DNA of 64,000 bases from Actinobacteria bacterium HGW-Actinobacteria-2 (GCA_002841335.1 PHEY01000004.1:1-64000); one strand, 5' to 3'. Shown: positions 7,252 to 16,067, numbered from the stretch's first letter. Notes: generated from the letters alone by a model not told the origin. Numbers and translations are program-made.

Positions 7252-8963
7252 CCTTCGACGTGGTCGAGGCCACCATCGCCGAGCTGCGGGACGCGCTGGC
7301 GTCCGGGCGGACGACCAGCCAGGAACTGGTGGCCGCCTATCTGGCGCGCATGGACGCCTACGACACCGCCGGGCCCACGCTGAACGCCGTCGTGGTGCGC
7401 AACCCGGACGCGGTCGCCGAGGCGATCGCCGCCGACGAGCGCCGCGCGGCCGGGGCCAGCCGCGGCCCGCTGGACGGCATTCCCTACACCGCCAAGGACA
7501 GCTATCTGGTGCAGGGTCTGACGGCGGCCGCAGGCAGCCCGGCCTTCGAGCACCTGGTCGCGCAACGCGATGCGTTCACCATCGAGCGGCTGCGTGCGGC
7601 GGGGGCGATCTGTCTGGGGCTGACCAACATGCCGCCGATGGCCAACGGCGGCATGCAGCGTGGCGTGTACGGACGCGCCGAGAGCCCCTACAACCCCGAC
7701 TACCTCACCGCCGCCTACGGCTCCGGCTCGTCCAATGGGTCAGGGACGGCGACTGCGGCCAGCTTCGCCGCGTTCGGGTTGGGCGAGGAGACCTGGTCGA
7801 GCGGACGAGCACCGGCGTCCAACAATGCGCTGTTCGCCTACACGCCGTCGCGCGGAGTGATCTCGGTGCGCGGGAACTGGCCGCTGGTGCCGACCATGGA
7901 CGTGGTCGTGCCGCACGCCCGCACGATGGCCGACCTGCTGGAAGTCCTCGACGTGATCGTGGCCGACGATCACACCCACCGCGGTGACTTCTGGCGCGTC
8001 CAGCCCTGGATCGAGCTGCCCGCAGCCTCGGCGGTGCGTCCGGACAGCTACCCGGCGCTCGCGTCCACGGCAGCCAGTGCGCCCGGCGTCCTGGCTGGAC
8101 GGCGGATCGGGGTGCCGCGGATGTACCTCAACGCCGACCCCGACGCCGGCACCGGCGATGCCCCCAGCTACGGCGGGCCGACCGGGCAGAAGATCGTCAC
8201 CCGCGACAGCGTGATCGCACTGTGGCAGGCGGCCCGCGCCGACCTCGAAGCGGCCGGTGCGACCGTGGTCGAGGTGGACTTCCCCGCGGTCAGCAACTAC
8301 GAGGGCGACCGGGCTGGCGCGCCGACCATCGCCACCCGCGGGCTGGTCTCACCCGAGGCCCTGCATCACGAAATCATCGACCTGTGCGCCTGGGCGTTCG
8401 ACGACTTCCTGCGCGCCAACGGCGACCCGGCCATCCCCGACCTCACCGTGGTGGACGGCCCGCGCATCTGGCCCAAGCCGGCCGATGAGCTGCCCGATCG
8501 CTACGACGGCTTCGAGGGCGACATCACCGAGTACCCCGACCACGTCCGGCAACACCCGGTGGCTTCGATGCTCGATATCCCCGACCTGGAGCCACTACTG
8601 CGCGGCCTGGAGGAGACCGGACGCCTCGACGTCGATGACTGGATGGACGCCACCGGGCTGGACGCGGTGGTCTTCCCGGCGGTGGCCGACGTGGCGCCGG
8701 CCGACATGGACCGCAATCCCGCCTCGGCCGACCTGGGTTGGCGCAACGGGGTGTGGGTGGCCAACGGCAACCTGGCCATCCGGCACCTCGGTATCCCGAC
8801 CGTCACCGTGCCGATGGGCCTGATGGCCGACATCGCCATGCCGGTCGGACTGACCTTCGCCGGACGGCGCGGCGACGATGTCAGCGTGCTGCGGTTGGCG
8901 GCGGCGTTCGACGCACTCGGGCCGCGCCGGGTCTCACCGCCGCTCACGCCACCCCTGGGTTGA
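7248..8963 (+). CDS. Amidase-signature hydrolase coupled to agmatine deiminase
   Basis: 571 residues. The amidase-signature triad can be placed: Lys83 in PYTAKDSY, the cis-Ser in the GSGSSNGSG loop (161-162) and the nucleophile Ser in EETWSSGR (184-185). The usual GTDTGGSIR around the nucleophile is replaced by GEETWSSGR, so it belongs to a divergent branch rather than GatA. About 100 residues between 330 and 460 form an insert with MYLNADPDAG and KIVTRD segments. ATG 7248 overlaps the aguA stop. It hydrolyses an amide bond; acting on the carbamoyl or amide product of the upstream enzyme is inference from context only. Confidence 0.85.
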   Translation: MTFDVVEATIAELRDALASGRTTSQELVAAYLARMDAYDTAGPTLNAVVVRNPDAVAEAIAADERRAAGASRGPLDGIPYTAKDSYLVQGLTAAAGSPAFEHLVAQRDAFTIERLRAAGAICLGLTNMPPMANGGMQRGVYGRAESPYNPDYLTAAYGSGSSNGSGTATAASFAAFGLGEETWSSGRAPASNNALFAYTPSRGVISVRGNWPLVPTMDVVVPHARTMADLLEVLDVIVADDHTHRGDFWRVQPWIELPAASAVRPDSYPALASTAASAPGVLAGRRIGVPRMYLNADPDAGTGDAPSYGGPTGQKIVTRDSVIALWQAARADLEAAGATVVEVDFPAVSNYEGDRAGAPTIATRGLVSPEALHHEIIDLCAWAFDDFLRANGDPAIPDLTVVDGPRIWPKPADELPDRYDGFEGDITEYPDHVRQHPVASMLDIPDLEPLLRGLEETGRLDVDDWMDATGLDAVVFPAVADVAPADMDRNPASADLGWRNGVWVANGNLAIRHLGIPTVTVPMGLMADIAMPVGLTFAGRRGDDVSVLRLAAAFDALGPRRVSPPLTPPLG

Positions 8964-8995
8964 CGGGCCTGGCCACGGAGGTTCTGAACGGCAAA

Positions 8996-9021
8996 GCGGG
9001 CGCCCCGTTGGGGACGCCCGC
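8996..9021. terminator. Hairpin between convergent amidase and EF-G2 genes
   Basis: GCGGGCG-CCCC and GGGGA-CGCCCGC form a GC-rich stem around a GTT loop, located 33 nt after the amidase stop and 12 nt after the EF-G2 stop on the other strand. Position between convergent genes supports a bidirectional terminator. No U-tract. Confidence 0.65.
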
Positions 9022-9033
9022 CTCACCCCCACC

Positions 9034-11115
9034 TCAGCTATGGGCCTTCGCGAACTTCTCGGTCAGGTTGGCCGGCAGCAGCTCGTAGCCGTGGAACTCG
9101 CGGCTGAAGGTGCCTGATCCGTGGGCGATGCCGCGCAGGTCGATCGCGTAGCGCGCCAACTCCAGCTGCGGCACCAGCGCCCGGATGATCGCCTTGCGTC
9201 CCACGGAGTCCGAACCCAGCAGTTGGCCGCGGCGTCCGGTCAGGTCGTTCATGACCGCGCCGAGGTACTCCTCGCCGACGATCACGGTGACCTCGTCGAT
9301 CGGCTCCAACAGCGAGACGGTCTTGGGATTGGCCGCCTCCTTGATCGCCAGCGAGCCGGCCATCTGAAAGGCCATGTCGGAGGAGTCCACCGAGTGCGAC
9401 TTGCCGTCGAACAGGGTGACCCGGACGTCCACCATCGGGAAGCCGGCCAGTACGCCGCGCTCCAGCTGGGTCTTCACGCCCTTCTCGACGCTGGGGATGA
9501 ACTGTCGCGGCACCGCACCACCGACGACCTTGTCGACGAACTCGAAGCCGCCACCGCGCGGCAGTGGCTCGATCTCGATGTTGCAGACCGCGTACTGGCC
9601 ATGTCCCCCGGACTGCTTCACGTGACGACCCAGCGCGGTGGCCTTGGCGATGAAGGTCTCCCGCAGCGGAATCTTCAGTTCCTCCTGCTCCACCTTCACC
9701 TGGTAGCGGTCGCCGAGGCGCGCCAGCAGCAGATCGGCGTGCGCCTGGCCGGTCGTCCACAGCACCAACTGGTCACCGCCACCGCGAGCCAACCGGACGG
9801 TGGTGTCCTCGACCGCCAGTCGCTGCAGCGCACCGGCCAGCTTGTCCTCGTCGTTGCGGGTGGCCGCGCGAATCGCCAGCGGCAGCAGCGGCTCGGGCAG
9901 ATCCCACGGCGCGACCAGGGCCGGGCGCTCTTTCGCCGACAGCGTGTCGCCGGTCTCGGCAGTGGTCAGCTTCGGCAGCATCACGATCTCGCCGGCGATG
10001 GCCTTGGTGCGCGCCTCCAAAGCGGTGCCGACCGCCACCTGGATCTGGCCGACCTTCTCCTCGTTGTCATGATCGGGGTGAGCGTCGTCGGCTTTGGCGC
10101 GGTGACCGGACACATGCAGGACGTCGTCCGCCTTCAGCGTGCCGGAGAAGATGCGCACCATCGACAGCCGCCCGGCGAAGGGGTCGGTGGTGGTGCGGAT
10201 CACCTGCGCCACCAGCGGCGCGGACGGATCGGTGGGCGGGTTGGGCAGGTCCTCACCGGCCGGGGTGGTGGCGTGCGGGTTCGGGTGCAGGCTGGGGGTG
10301 GGGAAGCCGTGCTCGATCAGCCGCAGCAACTCTTCGACGCCCACACCGGTGGCCGACGACACCGGCACCACCGGGTACAGGTTGGCCGTGGCGACGGCCT
10401 TCATCAGGTCGTCGAGCAGGTAGTCGACGTCGAGTTCTGCGCCTTCGAGGTAGCGGTCCATCAGGCCGTCGTCCTCGGCCTCCTGGATGATCGCCTCGAT
10501 CAGCGGGCCGCGGTAGGTCTCCACATGGGAGTCGTCGGCGGTCAGCTTGCGGTTGACCACCTCGCCGCTGGAGTAGTCGTGCTCCTCCAAGCTGAGCAGG
10601 CCGATGTTGCCGGCGATCACGCCGGGCGCGCTCAGGGTCGGGACGTGGGTGGGCAGGACGCCCTCGCCGAACTTGGCCTGGGCATCGGCCACCGAGTTGT
10701 CGAAGTCGGCGTGTCCGGCGTCCAGCTTGGTCAAGGCGATGATCCGCGGGAGGTTGGCCGCGGCGCATTCGTCCCACAGCGCCTGTGCGGCGCCGTCGAT
10801 GCCGTCGGCGGCCGAGATCACGAAGATCGCCGCGTCGGCGGCACGAATGCCGGCGCGCAGTTCGCCGACGAAGTCCGGGTGGCCGGGGGCGTCCAGCAGG
10901 TTCACCTGAAACTCGCCGGTGACCAGGCTGGCGAGGTAGAGCTGGGCGGCGCGTTCGGCGTCTTCCTTCTCGCCGCGATAGCCGACGACCCGAGCCTTGA
11001 GCAGTTGCTCGAACAGGGAGGTCTTACCCGACCCTGCGTTTCCGATCAGAACTACGTTGCGGACGTCGTCTGGACTGGTCACTTGCACTGCGGCAGCGCT
11101 CAACTTTGAACTCAT
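9034..11115 (-). CDS. Elongation factor G-like protein EF-G2
   Basis: 693 residues with all EF-G domains. GTPase motifs: P-loop GNAGSGKTS (25-33), DAPGHPDF (75-82) and TKLD (129-132). The switch I element of true EF-G (the RGITI segment) is missing; residues 45-70 read YRGEKEDAERAAQLYLASLV instead. Later domains carry FIAKATALGRHVKQSGGHGQYA and LEPIDEVTVIVGEEYLGAVMNDL. This is the pattern of the actinobacterial EF-G2 group, whose role in translation is unresolved and which may not be a normal translocase. Stand-alone on the minus strand, away from the str operon. Confidence 0.9.
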   Translation of the reverse strand: MSSKLSAAAVQVTSPDDVRNVVLIGNAGSGKTSLFEQLLKARVVGYRGEKEDAERAAQLYLASLVTGEFQVNLLDAPGHPDFVGELRAGIRAADAAIFVISAADGIDGAAQALWDECAAANLPRIIALTKLDAGHADFDNSVADAQAKFGEGVLPTHVPTLSAPGVIAGNIGLLSLEEHDYSSGEVVNRKLTADDSHVETYRGPLIEAIIQEAEDDGLMDRYLEGAELDVDYLLDDLMKAVATANLYPVVPVSSATGVGVEELLRLIEHGFPTPSLHPNPHATTPAGEDLPNPPTDPSAPLVAQVIRTTTDPFAGRLSMVRIFSGTLKADDVLHVSGHRAKADDAHPDHDNEEKVGQIQVAVGTALEARTKAIAGEIVMLPKLTTAETGDTLSAKERPALVAPWDLPEPLLPLAIRAATRNDEDKLAGALQRLAVEDTTVRLARGGGDQLVLWTTGQAHADLLLARLGDRYQVKVEQEELKIPLRETFIAKATALGRHVKQSGGHGQYAVCNIEIEPLPRGGGFEFVDKVVGGAVPRQFIPSVEKGVKTQLERGVLAGFPMVDVRVTLFDGKSHSVDSSDMAFQMAGSLAIKEAANPKTVSLLEPIDEVTVIVGEEYLGAVMNDLTGRRGQLLGSDSVGRKAIIRALVPQLELARYAIDLRGIAHGSGTFSREFHGYELLPANLTEKFAKAHS

Positions 11116-11386
11116 GCCCCTACCTAACTACCAAGGAAGTGGCGTCGCAACCAACTTTCAATGATTCGTCGCTGTGTCTTGGTTCGGGCTGAACCGGGCG
11201 CGATCATCAGCGCTGAACTGGGGGCGCCGCCGGCCCTGCGACGACCGGTCCGGAGATGTCCGCGATGGGCCCGCAGGCGTCCGTCTTCGGGGGTGAGACG
11301 GCGGGGAGTTCTGCCCGAGACTGATGCGAGAACACCGTGCTAGTCTGGCCGCACGGACGAGGTAAATACTCATTAAAGGAGTTTTG

Positions 11387-11689
11387 ATGGCTGGCAATAC
11401 TTACGGATACACGCCGGAAGAAATGGATGCGATTGGCAAGAAGCTGATCGGCATTAAGAATGAGATTTCCGGCAAGGTGAGCGAGGCTCAGGCCGCGGTC
11501 GCCGGTCTGATCGGTTCGGGGTTCACCACCGCGGCCGCGTCGGGCGCCTACTCCGAGCAGTTCCAGAAGCTCTCCCAGAGCCTGGGCACGATCAACGACA
11601 GCATGGAGCCCCTGGGCAACTTCCTGAGCCAGTACGCGAAGGCCGTGGTGGACATGGACACCCAGATGGGCAGCTCGCTGCGCGGCTGA
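11387..11689 (+). CDS. WXG100-superfamily (ESAT-6-like) secretion substrate
   Basis: 100 residues, the canonical WXG100 size. An AAAGGAG site at 11375-11381 sets the start at ATG 11387. Two long amphipathic helices (residues ~8-40 and ~55-95) flank a short turn, as in ESAT-6/CFP-10. The central W-x-G is replaced by GSGFTTAAASGAY, with Phe at the aromatic position. There is no signal peptide. Such proteins are exported as dimers by FtsK-type ATPases, and one lies 5 kb downstream. First gene of the type VII-like locus. Confidence 0.8.
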   Translation: MAGNTYGYTPEEMDAIGKKLIGIKNEISGKVSEAQAAVAGLIGSGFTTAAASGAYSEQFQKLSQSLGTINDSMEPLGNFLSQYAKAVVDMDTQMGSSLRG

Positions 11690-11757
11690 GCCCCAGTGTG
11701 CGGCCTGGTGGACGAGGGGACACCGGGCCGCACACGTCTATCCGACGGGGAGTCGAG

Positions 11758-12330
11758 ATGAAGAAGTCGGTGCCAATAGGTGCGGTGGTGGTCGGCCTGG
11801 CTGCTTTGGCGATGGTGCTGTTCAAGGCGCTCAGGGGTGACGTTGTCATGCCGGTGATCGTGGCGATCGGTGTGATCGGCGGCGCCGGCGCGATCCTGGC
11901 CTGGATGGCTTGGGATCGACGTATCTTCACAAGGGCGATTTCTCGTTTGCGCGAAACGGGCAGTTGGGATTACGTGATCGGCGGATATCTGGTCGACGTG
12001 GAATACCGCAATCCCGGTACGCCCAAGCCCCCAAAGGGTGAAGTGGTGCTGGCTGCGGGCCCGACTGGAATCAGTCTGTACGACCCGCGTTCGCGCAGCA
12101 ATGAACCCATCCTGGTCACCATCTGGCCCAACCTCATCGATCTCACCCTCGGCACCGGCCATTTCATGCGAGCCGAGTACCCGGCCCTGGTGATGGCGAC
12201 GATGGAAGGCCGGGTCGTGGTGGTGCTGCGGGCCAATGAGAAGTCAGGAATCAGGTCGGTGGGGTCGGCTGACACCGCGCAACTGGTGGACCAGTTGCGG
12301 CACCTACGGCCGAACGCGTTTTTCGAATGA
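11758..12330 (+). CDS. Two-helix membrane protein of the type VII-like locus (unknown)
   Basis: 190 residues starting at ATG 11758 after GGGGAG. Two adjacent membrane helices (about 6-27 and 32-52) are followed by a cytoplasmic-looking domain of ~135 residues with beta-rich segments (GEVVLAAGPTGISLYD, VVVVLRANEKSG) and a C-terminal LVDQLRHLRP helix. Not a recognised EccB, EccD, EccE, EssA or EssB by eye. Location between two WXG100-like genes suggests a membrane component or accessory of the secretion apparatus, which is inference. Confidence 0.65.
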   Translation: MKKSVPIGAVVVGLAALAMVLFKALRGDVVMPVIVAIGVIGGAGAILAWMAWDRRIFTRAISRLRETGSWDYVIGGYLVDVEYRNPGTPKPPKGEVVLAAGPTGISLYDPRSRSNEPILVTIWPNLIDLTLGTGHFMRAEYPALVMATMEGRVVVVLRANEKSGIRSVGSADTAQLVDQLRHLRPNAFFE

Positions 12331-12373
12331 CGGACGCCCCCGCGACGCGCGGGGCGAAGGGGAGGAACCCACG

Positions 12374-12697
12374 ATGACAATGCAGGTGGAGGTCGAAGCG
12401 ATCGCCAAGCTGGGCGAGGACCTGGTTGCGGTTGCCACCGAGTTCGACGCCGCGAACGCCAATTCCAACGCGATCGCCGACGCGGTCGGCCATGAGGAGC
12501 TGGCCCAGGCCGTTCGGGATTTCGCCCACGGCTGGGACGACAAGCGGGAGAAGATCGCCAAGGCGACGCGCTCGCTGGGTGACGCTGCAACCCAGGTGGC
12601 GAAGACCTGGAAGGACTTCGATCAGCAGGGTGCTGACACGCTCAACGGCACCGGTCAACAGGAGCCGGCGCCGAGCCGCTCGGGTGGTCCCCGATGA
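12374..12697 (+). CDS. Second WXG100-like small helical protein
   Basis: 107 residues from ATG 12374 with GGGGAGGA just upstream. Helix 1 runs ~5-45, a HGWDDK segment at ~55-60 gives a tryptophan near the turn, and helix 2 continues to ~92 (KATRSLGDAATQVAKTW). A charged Pro/Ser tail follows (QQEPAPSRSGGPR). The size and W-containing hairpin fit a WXG100 partner protein. It ends in an ATGA overlap with the SseB-like gene, so the two are translationally coupled. It may pair with the 100-residue protein or with the delivery domain of the downstream toxin. Confidence 0.72.
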   Translation: MTMQVEVEAIAKLGEDLVAVATEFDAANANSNAIADAVGHEELAQAVRDFAHGWDDKREKIAKATRSLGDAATQVAKTWKDFDQQGADTLNGTGQQEPAPSRSGGPR

Positions 12698-13944
12698 CGT
12701 TGGTGGGCCTGGGCGGCCTTCCGGCCGGAATCGGCTCGGTCGCGACGCTGATCTCGGCGGAGGCGCTCCCGGTGGCGCCCACGAAGCCGGAGTTGGTGGA
12801 CGCGGAACTGGTGGTGCGGGACGACTTGGTCTTCCGGCTGCTGCCGGGTACGGCGACGTCGGAGGCAGGGCCGGTGCGGGTTGCCGAGGTGGCCACCGGC
12901 GGCGAGTTGCCGGCCGCAGCGCTGACCGAACTCGGTTCCCCGGAGTTGGCCGCAGCTCTGGCCGCGCGAGACTACCCCGGGGTGCTCGAAGCCTTGGCCT
13001 ACGGCGTGGCCGTGGTCCCGGTGCTGCACATCGATGAGGGGCTGCAGGCCGGTGGTGTCGCCGGAGCGGGCGGCCGGCTCGATTTCCTTCTCTTCTCCTC
13101 GGCGGCCACCCTGGAAGCATTCCTGGGCGATGCCGCCGAGCGGTCGTTCGTGACCCGGGCAGGTGCGGCGATCATCGACTTCGTGGTTACCCGCGCGGAT
13201 CGCTTCGGCCGCTTGGTCATCGATGCCGCCGGGCCGAACCCGATGGCGATCAGCGTCAACGATCTGGTCGCCATCCTCAGCATTCCCGCTGCCGGCGATG
13301 CCCAAGAGCCCGACTTCCAGGGGTTGCCAGAGCACATCGGTGGCTTCGAGGTGCCGCTGGACGCCAACTGGGGGGTGTTGGATCTGTCGGACGCGAGCTC
13401 GCGTGCTGATCAGATCAAGAAGTTGGTGAAGGAGCAGACGCGGACGCTGTCCGATCAGGGCGCGGCGCTCCGCCAGGACATGCGCAGCTGGCTGGGTCGG
13501 ACGGCCGACCAGGCGGCCTCGGCCGGCGGTCGCCAGTTCGCCTTCCTGCTCGCGCGCACCAAGGAAGCCGCCGCCGCGGTGACGATGGTGTCCTACTGGC
13601 ATGAGCTGGGAGCAGGCGCCGGCACCGGGTTGCCCATCGATCGGGTGGGGGACCACCTGGTCGACACTGCTGACCCGGCCGACGAGCTGGTGAAGCTGAC
13701 GGTGGGTGATGACCGGATCATTCGGCACACGCGGACGCGTCAAGGAAACGCGGAGTTGGGCGGCAAGGACGTCCCGCTGCTGTTGGTCGACTACTGGATC
13801 GCGGTGCCCGAAGCCGGCGCGTCCAGCCTGGCTCACGTGTGCTTCTCCAGCCCGCATGTGCCACAGAAGGACGCGATTCTGGCCCTCGCCGACACCCTGG
13901 TGCTGGCGGGCACCTGGGTAGCTGCGGAGGAGGCGGCGGCATGA
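12694..13944 (+). CDS. SseB-like domain protein of the toxin-secretion locus (possible adaptor)
   Basis: 416 residues, soluble. Residues ~85-190 resemble an SseB N-terminal domain: VAVVPVLHID, RLDFLLFSSAATLEAFLG and FGRLVIDAAGPNPMAISVNDLVAIL follow the family strand order. The C-terminal half (~225-416) has a coiled helix (DQIKKLVKEQTRTLSDQ) and a mixed alpha/beta domain ending ILALADTLVLAGTW, which I do not recognise. Both ends overlap their neighbours by ATGA, coupling it to the WXG100-like protein and to the toxin. A chaperone or adaptor role, similar in placement to EspG, is inferred from position only. Confidence 0.6.
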   Translation: MTLVGLGGLPAGIGSVATLISAEALPVAPTKPELVDAELVVRDDLVFRLLPGTATSEAGPVRVAEVATGGELPAAALTELGSPELAAALAARDYPGVLEALAYGVAVVPVLHIDEGLQAGGVAGAGGRLDFLLFSSAATLEAFLGDAAERSFVTRAGAAIIDFVVTRADRFGRLVIDAAGPNPMAISVNDLVAILSIPAAGDAQEPDFQGLPEHIGGFEVPLDANWGVLDLSDASSRADQIKKLVKEQTRTLSDQGAALRQDMRSWLGRTADQAASAGGRQFAFLLARTKEAAAAVTMVSYWHELGAGAGTGLPIDRVGDHLVDTADPADELVKLTVGDDRIIRHTRTRQGNAELGGKDVPLLLVDYWIAVPEAGASSLAHVCFSSPHVPQKDAILALADTLVLAGTWVAAEEAAA

Positions 13945-14955
13945 GGCCGTCGAACTGGTCGGTGTTGGGGCGTTCGAGCGACCCGACTCCGGGTGATCCG
14001 GTTGCGGTCCGTGCTGGTGGGACTCGGTATATCGGGATCGCGGATGCGATCAGCCGGGCGGCGGCGACGATGCGGTCGTTGGAGGCCGGTGTTTCCAATG
14101 TTGATTCGGTGAAGGCGTTGTTGGAGTCTCGCGACAAAGTGGTCGACTCGGTCGGGGTCGCCGAGGGTCGCTATCGGGCTGCCGGTCATGCGTTGACCGC
14201 CTACGCCGCGGTGTTGGACACGGTGCAGGCCGACACATTGCAGGCGTTACACGCCGCCAAGGCTGCGGCTGGTGATGGTGGCGACGCGGCGGACGATCAG
14301 GCGAGCTATCACAAGAAGGCCACCGAGGCGAAAGCTGCCGGTGATGTCGAGGAGCAGGACAGGTGGGAGAAGAAGGAAGCCGCCGCGAAGGCTGACGCGG
14401 CGCATGCGGCCTCCGTGGTCGCTGCACAGAAGTGCGTGGTCGAGCAGGCGGTCACTAACCGGGATACCGCTGCCCGCAACGCGATCGAGGCGATCACCGC
14501 ATCCACGTCCAATGACGGCTTGAATGACACCTGGTGGGACGACTGGGGTGCCGAGCTCACCGAGTGGATCGCCAAGATCGCTGAGGCGATCGCCACGATC
14601 GCCGGCATTTTGGCGTTGTTGGTGTGTTGGATCCCGGTGATCGGCCAGGCGCTGGCTGGGGTGTTGTTGATCGTGGCCGCGGTGGCCGGGATCGTGGCCG
14701 CGTTGGCGAACATCATCTTGGCCGCGACCGGGGAAAAGTCTTGGGGCGAGGCGATCATGAGCGTGGTCTTCGCCGTCCTTGGTTGTGTCGGGTTGGGCAG
14801 CTTGCGCGGCGCGTTGGGTGGCTTGAAGGCGGCGTTCGGCGCGTGGAAGACCGCTGGCGGCCTGGCCGCCCAGGGTGGATTGAAGGGCCTGCTCGCGGCG
14901 ACCGGACGCAACGCCCTCGACGGCCTCAAGGGCCTCATCTCCCATTTCCGCCCCA
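13941..14955 (+). repeat. Copy A of ~1 kb inverted repeat (toxin delivery module)
   Basis: This segment, coding for residues 1-338 of the nuclease toxin, is matched by 22848-23860 on the opposite strand. Reading both 5' to 3', long stretches agree, for example around GACACCTGGTGGGACGACTG and TTGGCGTTGTTGGTGTGTTG, with mostly third-codon-position differences. The two arms are about 7.9 kb apart and enclose the immunity and ATPase genes. Confidence 0.85.
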
Positions 14956-15668
14956 GCGAGGCCGGAGCCGCTGATGGGCTGGTCGATGATGTGGCTCGTA
15001 CCGGCGATGACGTGGCCTCGGCCAGGCCGCGCATGGGCGACACCCACCCGTCCGATGGGTTCGGGATGGCTCCGGGTGAGACGCACGTGACGATGCGGGA
15101 CTACGAGATCCGGCCGCCCACCGATGCCGAGGTTGCCCGCCTCGACGAGCTGGCCAAGATGCCGGACTCACCGATCGTGAAGATCGACGGCCAGTTCCAC
15201 CTCAAGGACAGCATCGACGTGAAGTTCGATTCCGAACGGTACTTTCGCGATCAGCCGTTCAGCGCCGCGGACGAGTATGCCCCTGGCGTCACCTACGGTG
15301 ACGAATACTCGCGGCAGGTGAACCTGCAGCAGAACGGGATGAACGATCTCACCGTCGGTGAGTGGACGCACAACGTTGACCACTACGCCGAGTTCGACCG
15401 TCTCGGGAAGTCCGAACAAGCTGCGGCGCGAGCGGAGGCTGGCGGTCAGCCGGGAGACTTCAAGGCGGTCTTGCATGGACCGGACCAAGTCGCAGGTGGT
15501 CGACCCAACACCTTCGACGGGTTGGGGCACCTCGGCATCAATAGTTCGTTGGGCTCTCAGTGGAAGTCTTTGGTCTCAGACCTGCAGGCCGATGTGGCGG
15601 CGGGCATCGGCGGGATAGATTCGGAGCTCCTGCGGTTTGTTCATCTCAACGTTCGACTGATCAGCTAG
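13941..15668 (+). CDS. Polymorphic toxin: shared delivery module plus C-terminal Ntox15/Tde1-type HxxD nuclease domain
   Basis: 575 residues. Residues 1-190 are alpha-helical with Ala-rich coiled segments, an LXG/WXG-like secretion module. Residues ~195-280 are strongly hydrophobic (IATIAGILALLVCWIPVIGQ). Residues 1-338 are nearly the same as in the toxin at 22163-23860. After ISHFRP the sequences diverge. The tail ends with LHGPDQVAGG and NSSLGSQW, which match the Ntox15 (toxin_43) domain; the HxxD pair is His512 and Asp515. In Agrobacterium Tde1 this domain is a DNase. ATG overlaps the SseB-like gene, and a Tdi1-like immunity gene lies downstream. Export through the FtsK-type ATPase is inferred from linkage. 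Confidence 0.85.
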   Translation: MRPSNWSVLGRSSDPTPGDPVAVRAGGTRYIGIADAISRAAATMRSLEAGVSNVDSVKALLESRDKVVDSVGVAEGRYRAAGHALTAYAAVLDTVQADTLQALHAAKAAAGDGGDAADDQASYHKKATEAKAAGDVEEQDRWEKKEAAAKADAAHAASVVAAQKCVVEQAVTNRDTAARNAIEAITASTSNDGLNDTWWDDWGAELTEWIAKIAEAIATIAGILALLVCWIPVIGQALAGVLLIVAAVAGIVAALANIILAATGEKSWGEAIMSVVFAVLGCVGLGSLRGALGGLKAAFGAWKTAGGLAAQGGLKGLLAATGRNALDGLKGLISHFRPSEAGAADGLVDDVARTGDDVASARPRMGDTHPSDGFGMAPGETHVTMRDYEIRPPTDAEVARLDELAKMPDSPIVKIDGQFHLKDSIDVKFDSERYFRDQPFSAADEYAPGVTYGDEYSRQVNLQQNGMNDLTVGEWTHNVDHYAEFDRLGKSEQAAARAEAGGQPGDFKAVLHGPDQVAGGRPNTFDGLGHLGINSSLGSQWKSLVSDLQADVAAGIGGIDSELLRFVHLNVRLIS

Positions 15669-15674
15669 GGAGAC

Positions 15675-16055
15675 ATGGCACTTTCAGACGATTTGAAGAC
15701 CACCATCGATCGGTTCCTCTCTGAGGTCGCGATGCTGAGCCCGGAGGATTTTGCGGCGAACGAGCGTTTCGGAGTCGCTAACCACCAAACGGGAAAGGCG
15801 GCGCGGGCGTTGATCAAGCTTGGCGCGGCCGACTTCGCGTGGATCGACAAACGCGCCCGGGATGCCATTGGGCCGAGACTGTCGGAGATCCGGACAGCTG
15901 GCCCGATGGTTTCAGCCGGGGCGCCTTTGCGGGCAATCACTGCGGCGCAGGCGATCGTGAAGCGGGACAAGTTGACCGCTGAGCAATACGAGGCGTTTGT
16001 CGGTGGCTACCGGCAAGTTGGAGTCCGGGTGCCCGAGCACGGCGCCGTGGAGTAG
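15675..16055 (+). CDS. Small helical protein between toxin and immunity gene (unknown)
   Basis: 126 residues, predicted soluble and mainly helical, with no signal peptide and no recognisable catalytic motif. AGGGAGAC places a ribosome binding site directly before ATG 15675, only 6 nt after the toxin stop. It is 12 nt from the Tdi1-like gene, so all three are co-transcribed. It could be a second immunity factor or a toxin-specific chaperone. I do not recognise a family. Its base composition is slightly lower in GC than the flanking core genes, as for the toxin tail. Confidence 0.6.
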   Translation: MALSDDLKTTIDRFLSEVAMLSPEDFAANERFGVANHQTGKAARALIKLGAADFAWIDKRARDAIGPRLSEIRTAGPMVSAGAPLRAITAAQAIVKRDKLTAEQYEAFVGGYRQVGVRVPEHGAVE

Positions 16056-16067
16056 AGGGGAGATTGC

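Noticed and set aside
9121..11109. 662-residue open frame on the plus strand
   Set aside because: It is exactly antisense to EF-G2; the sequence is Gly/Arg/Gln/His-rich without motifs, as expected for a high-GC antisense shadow.
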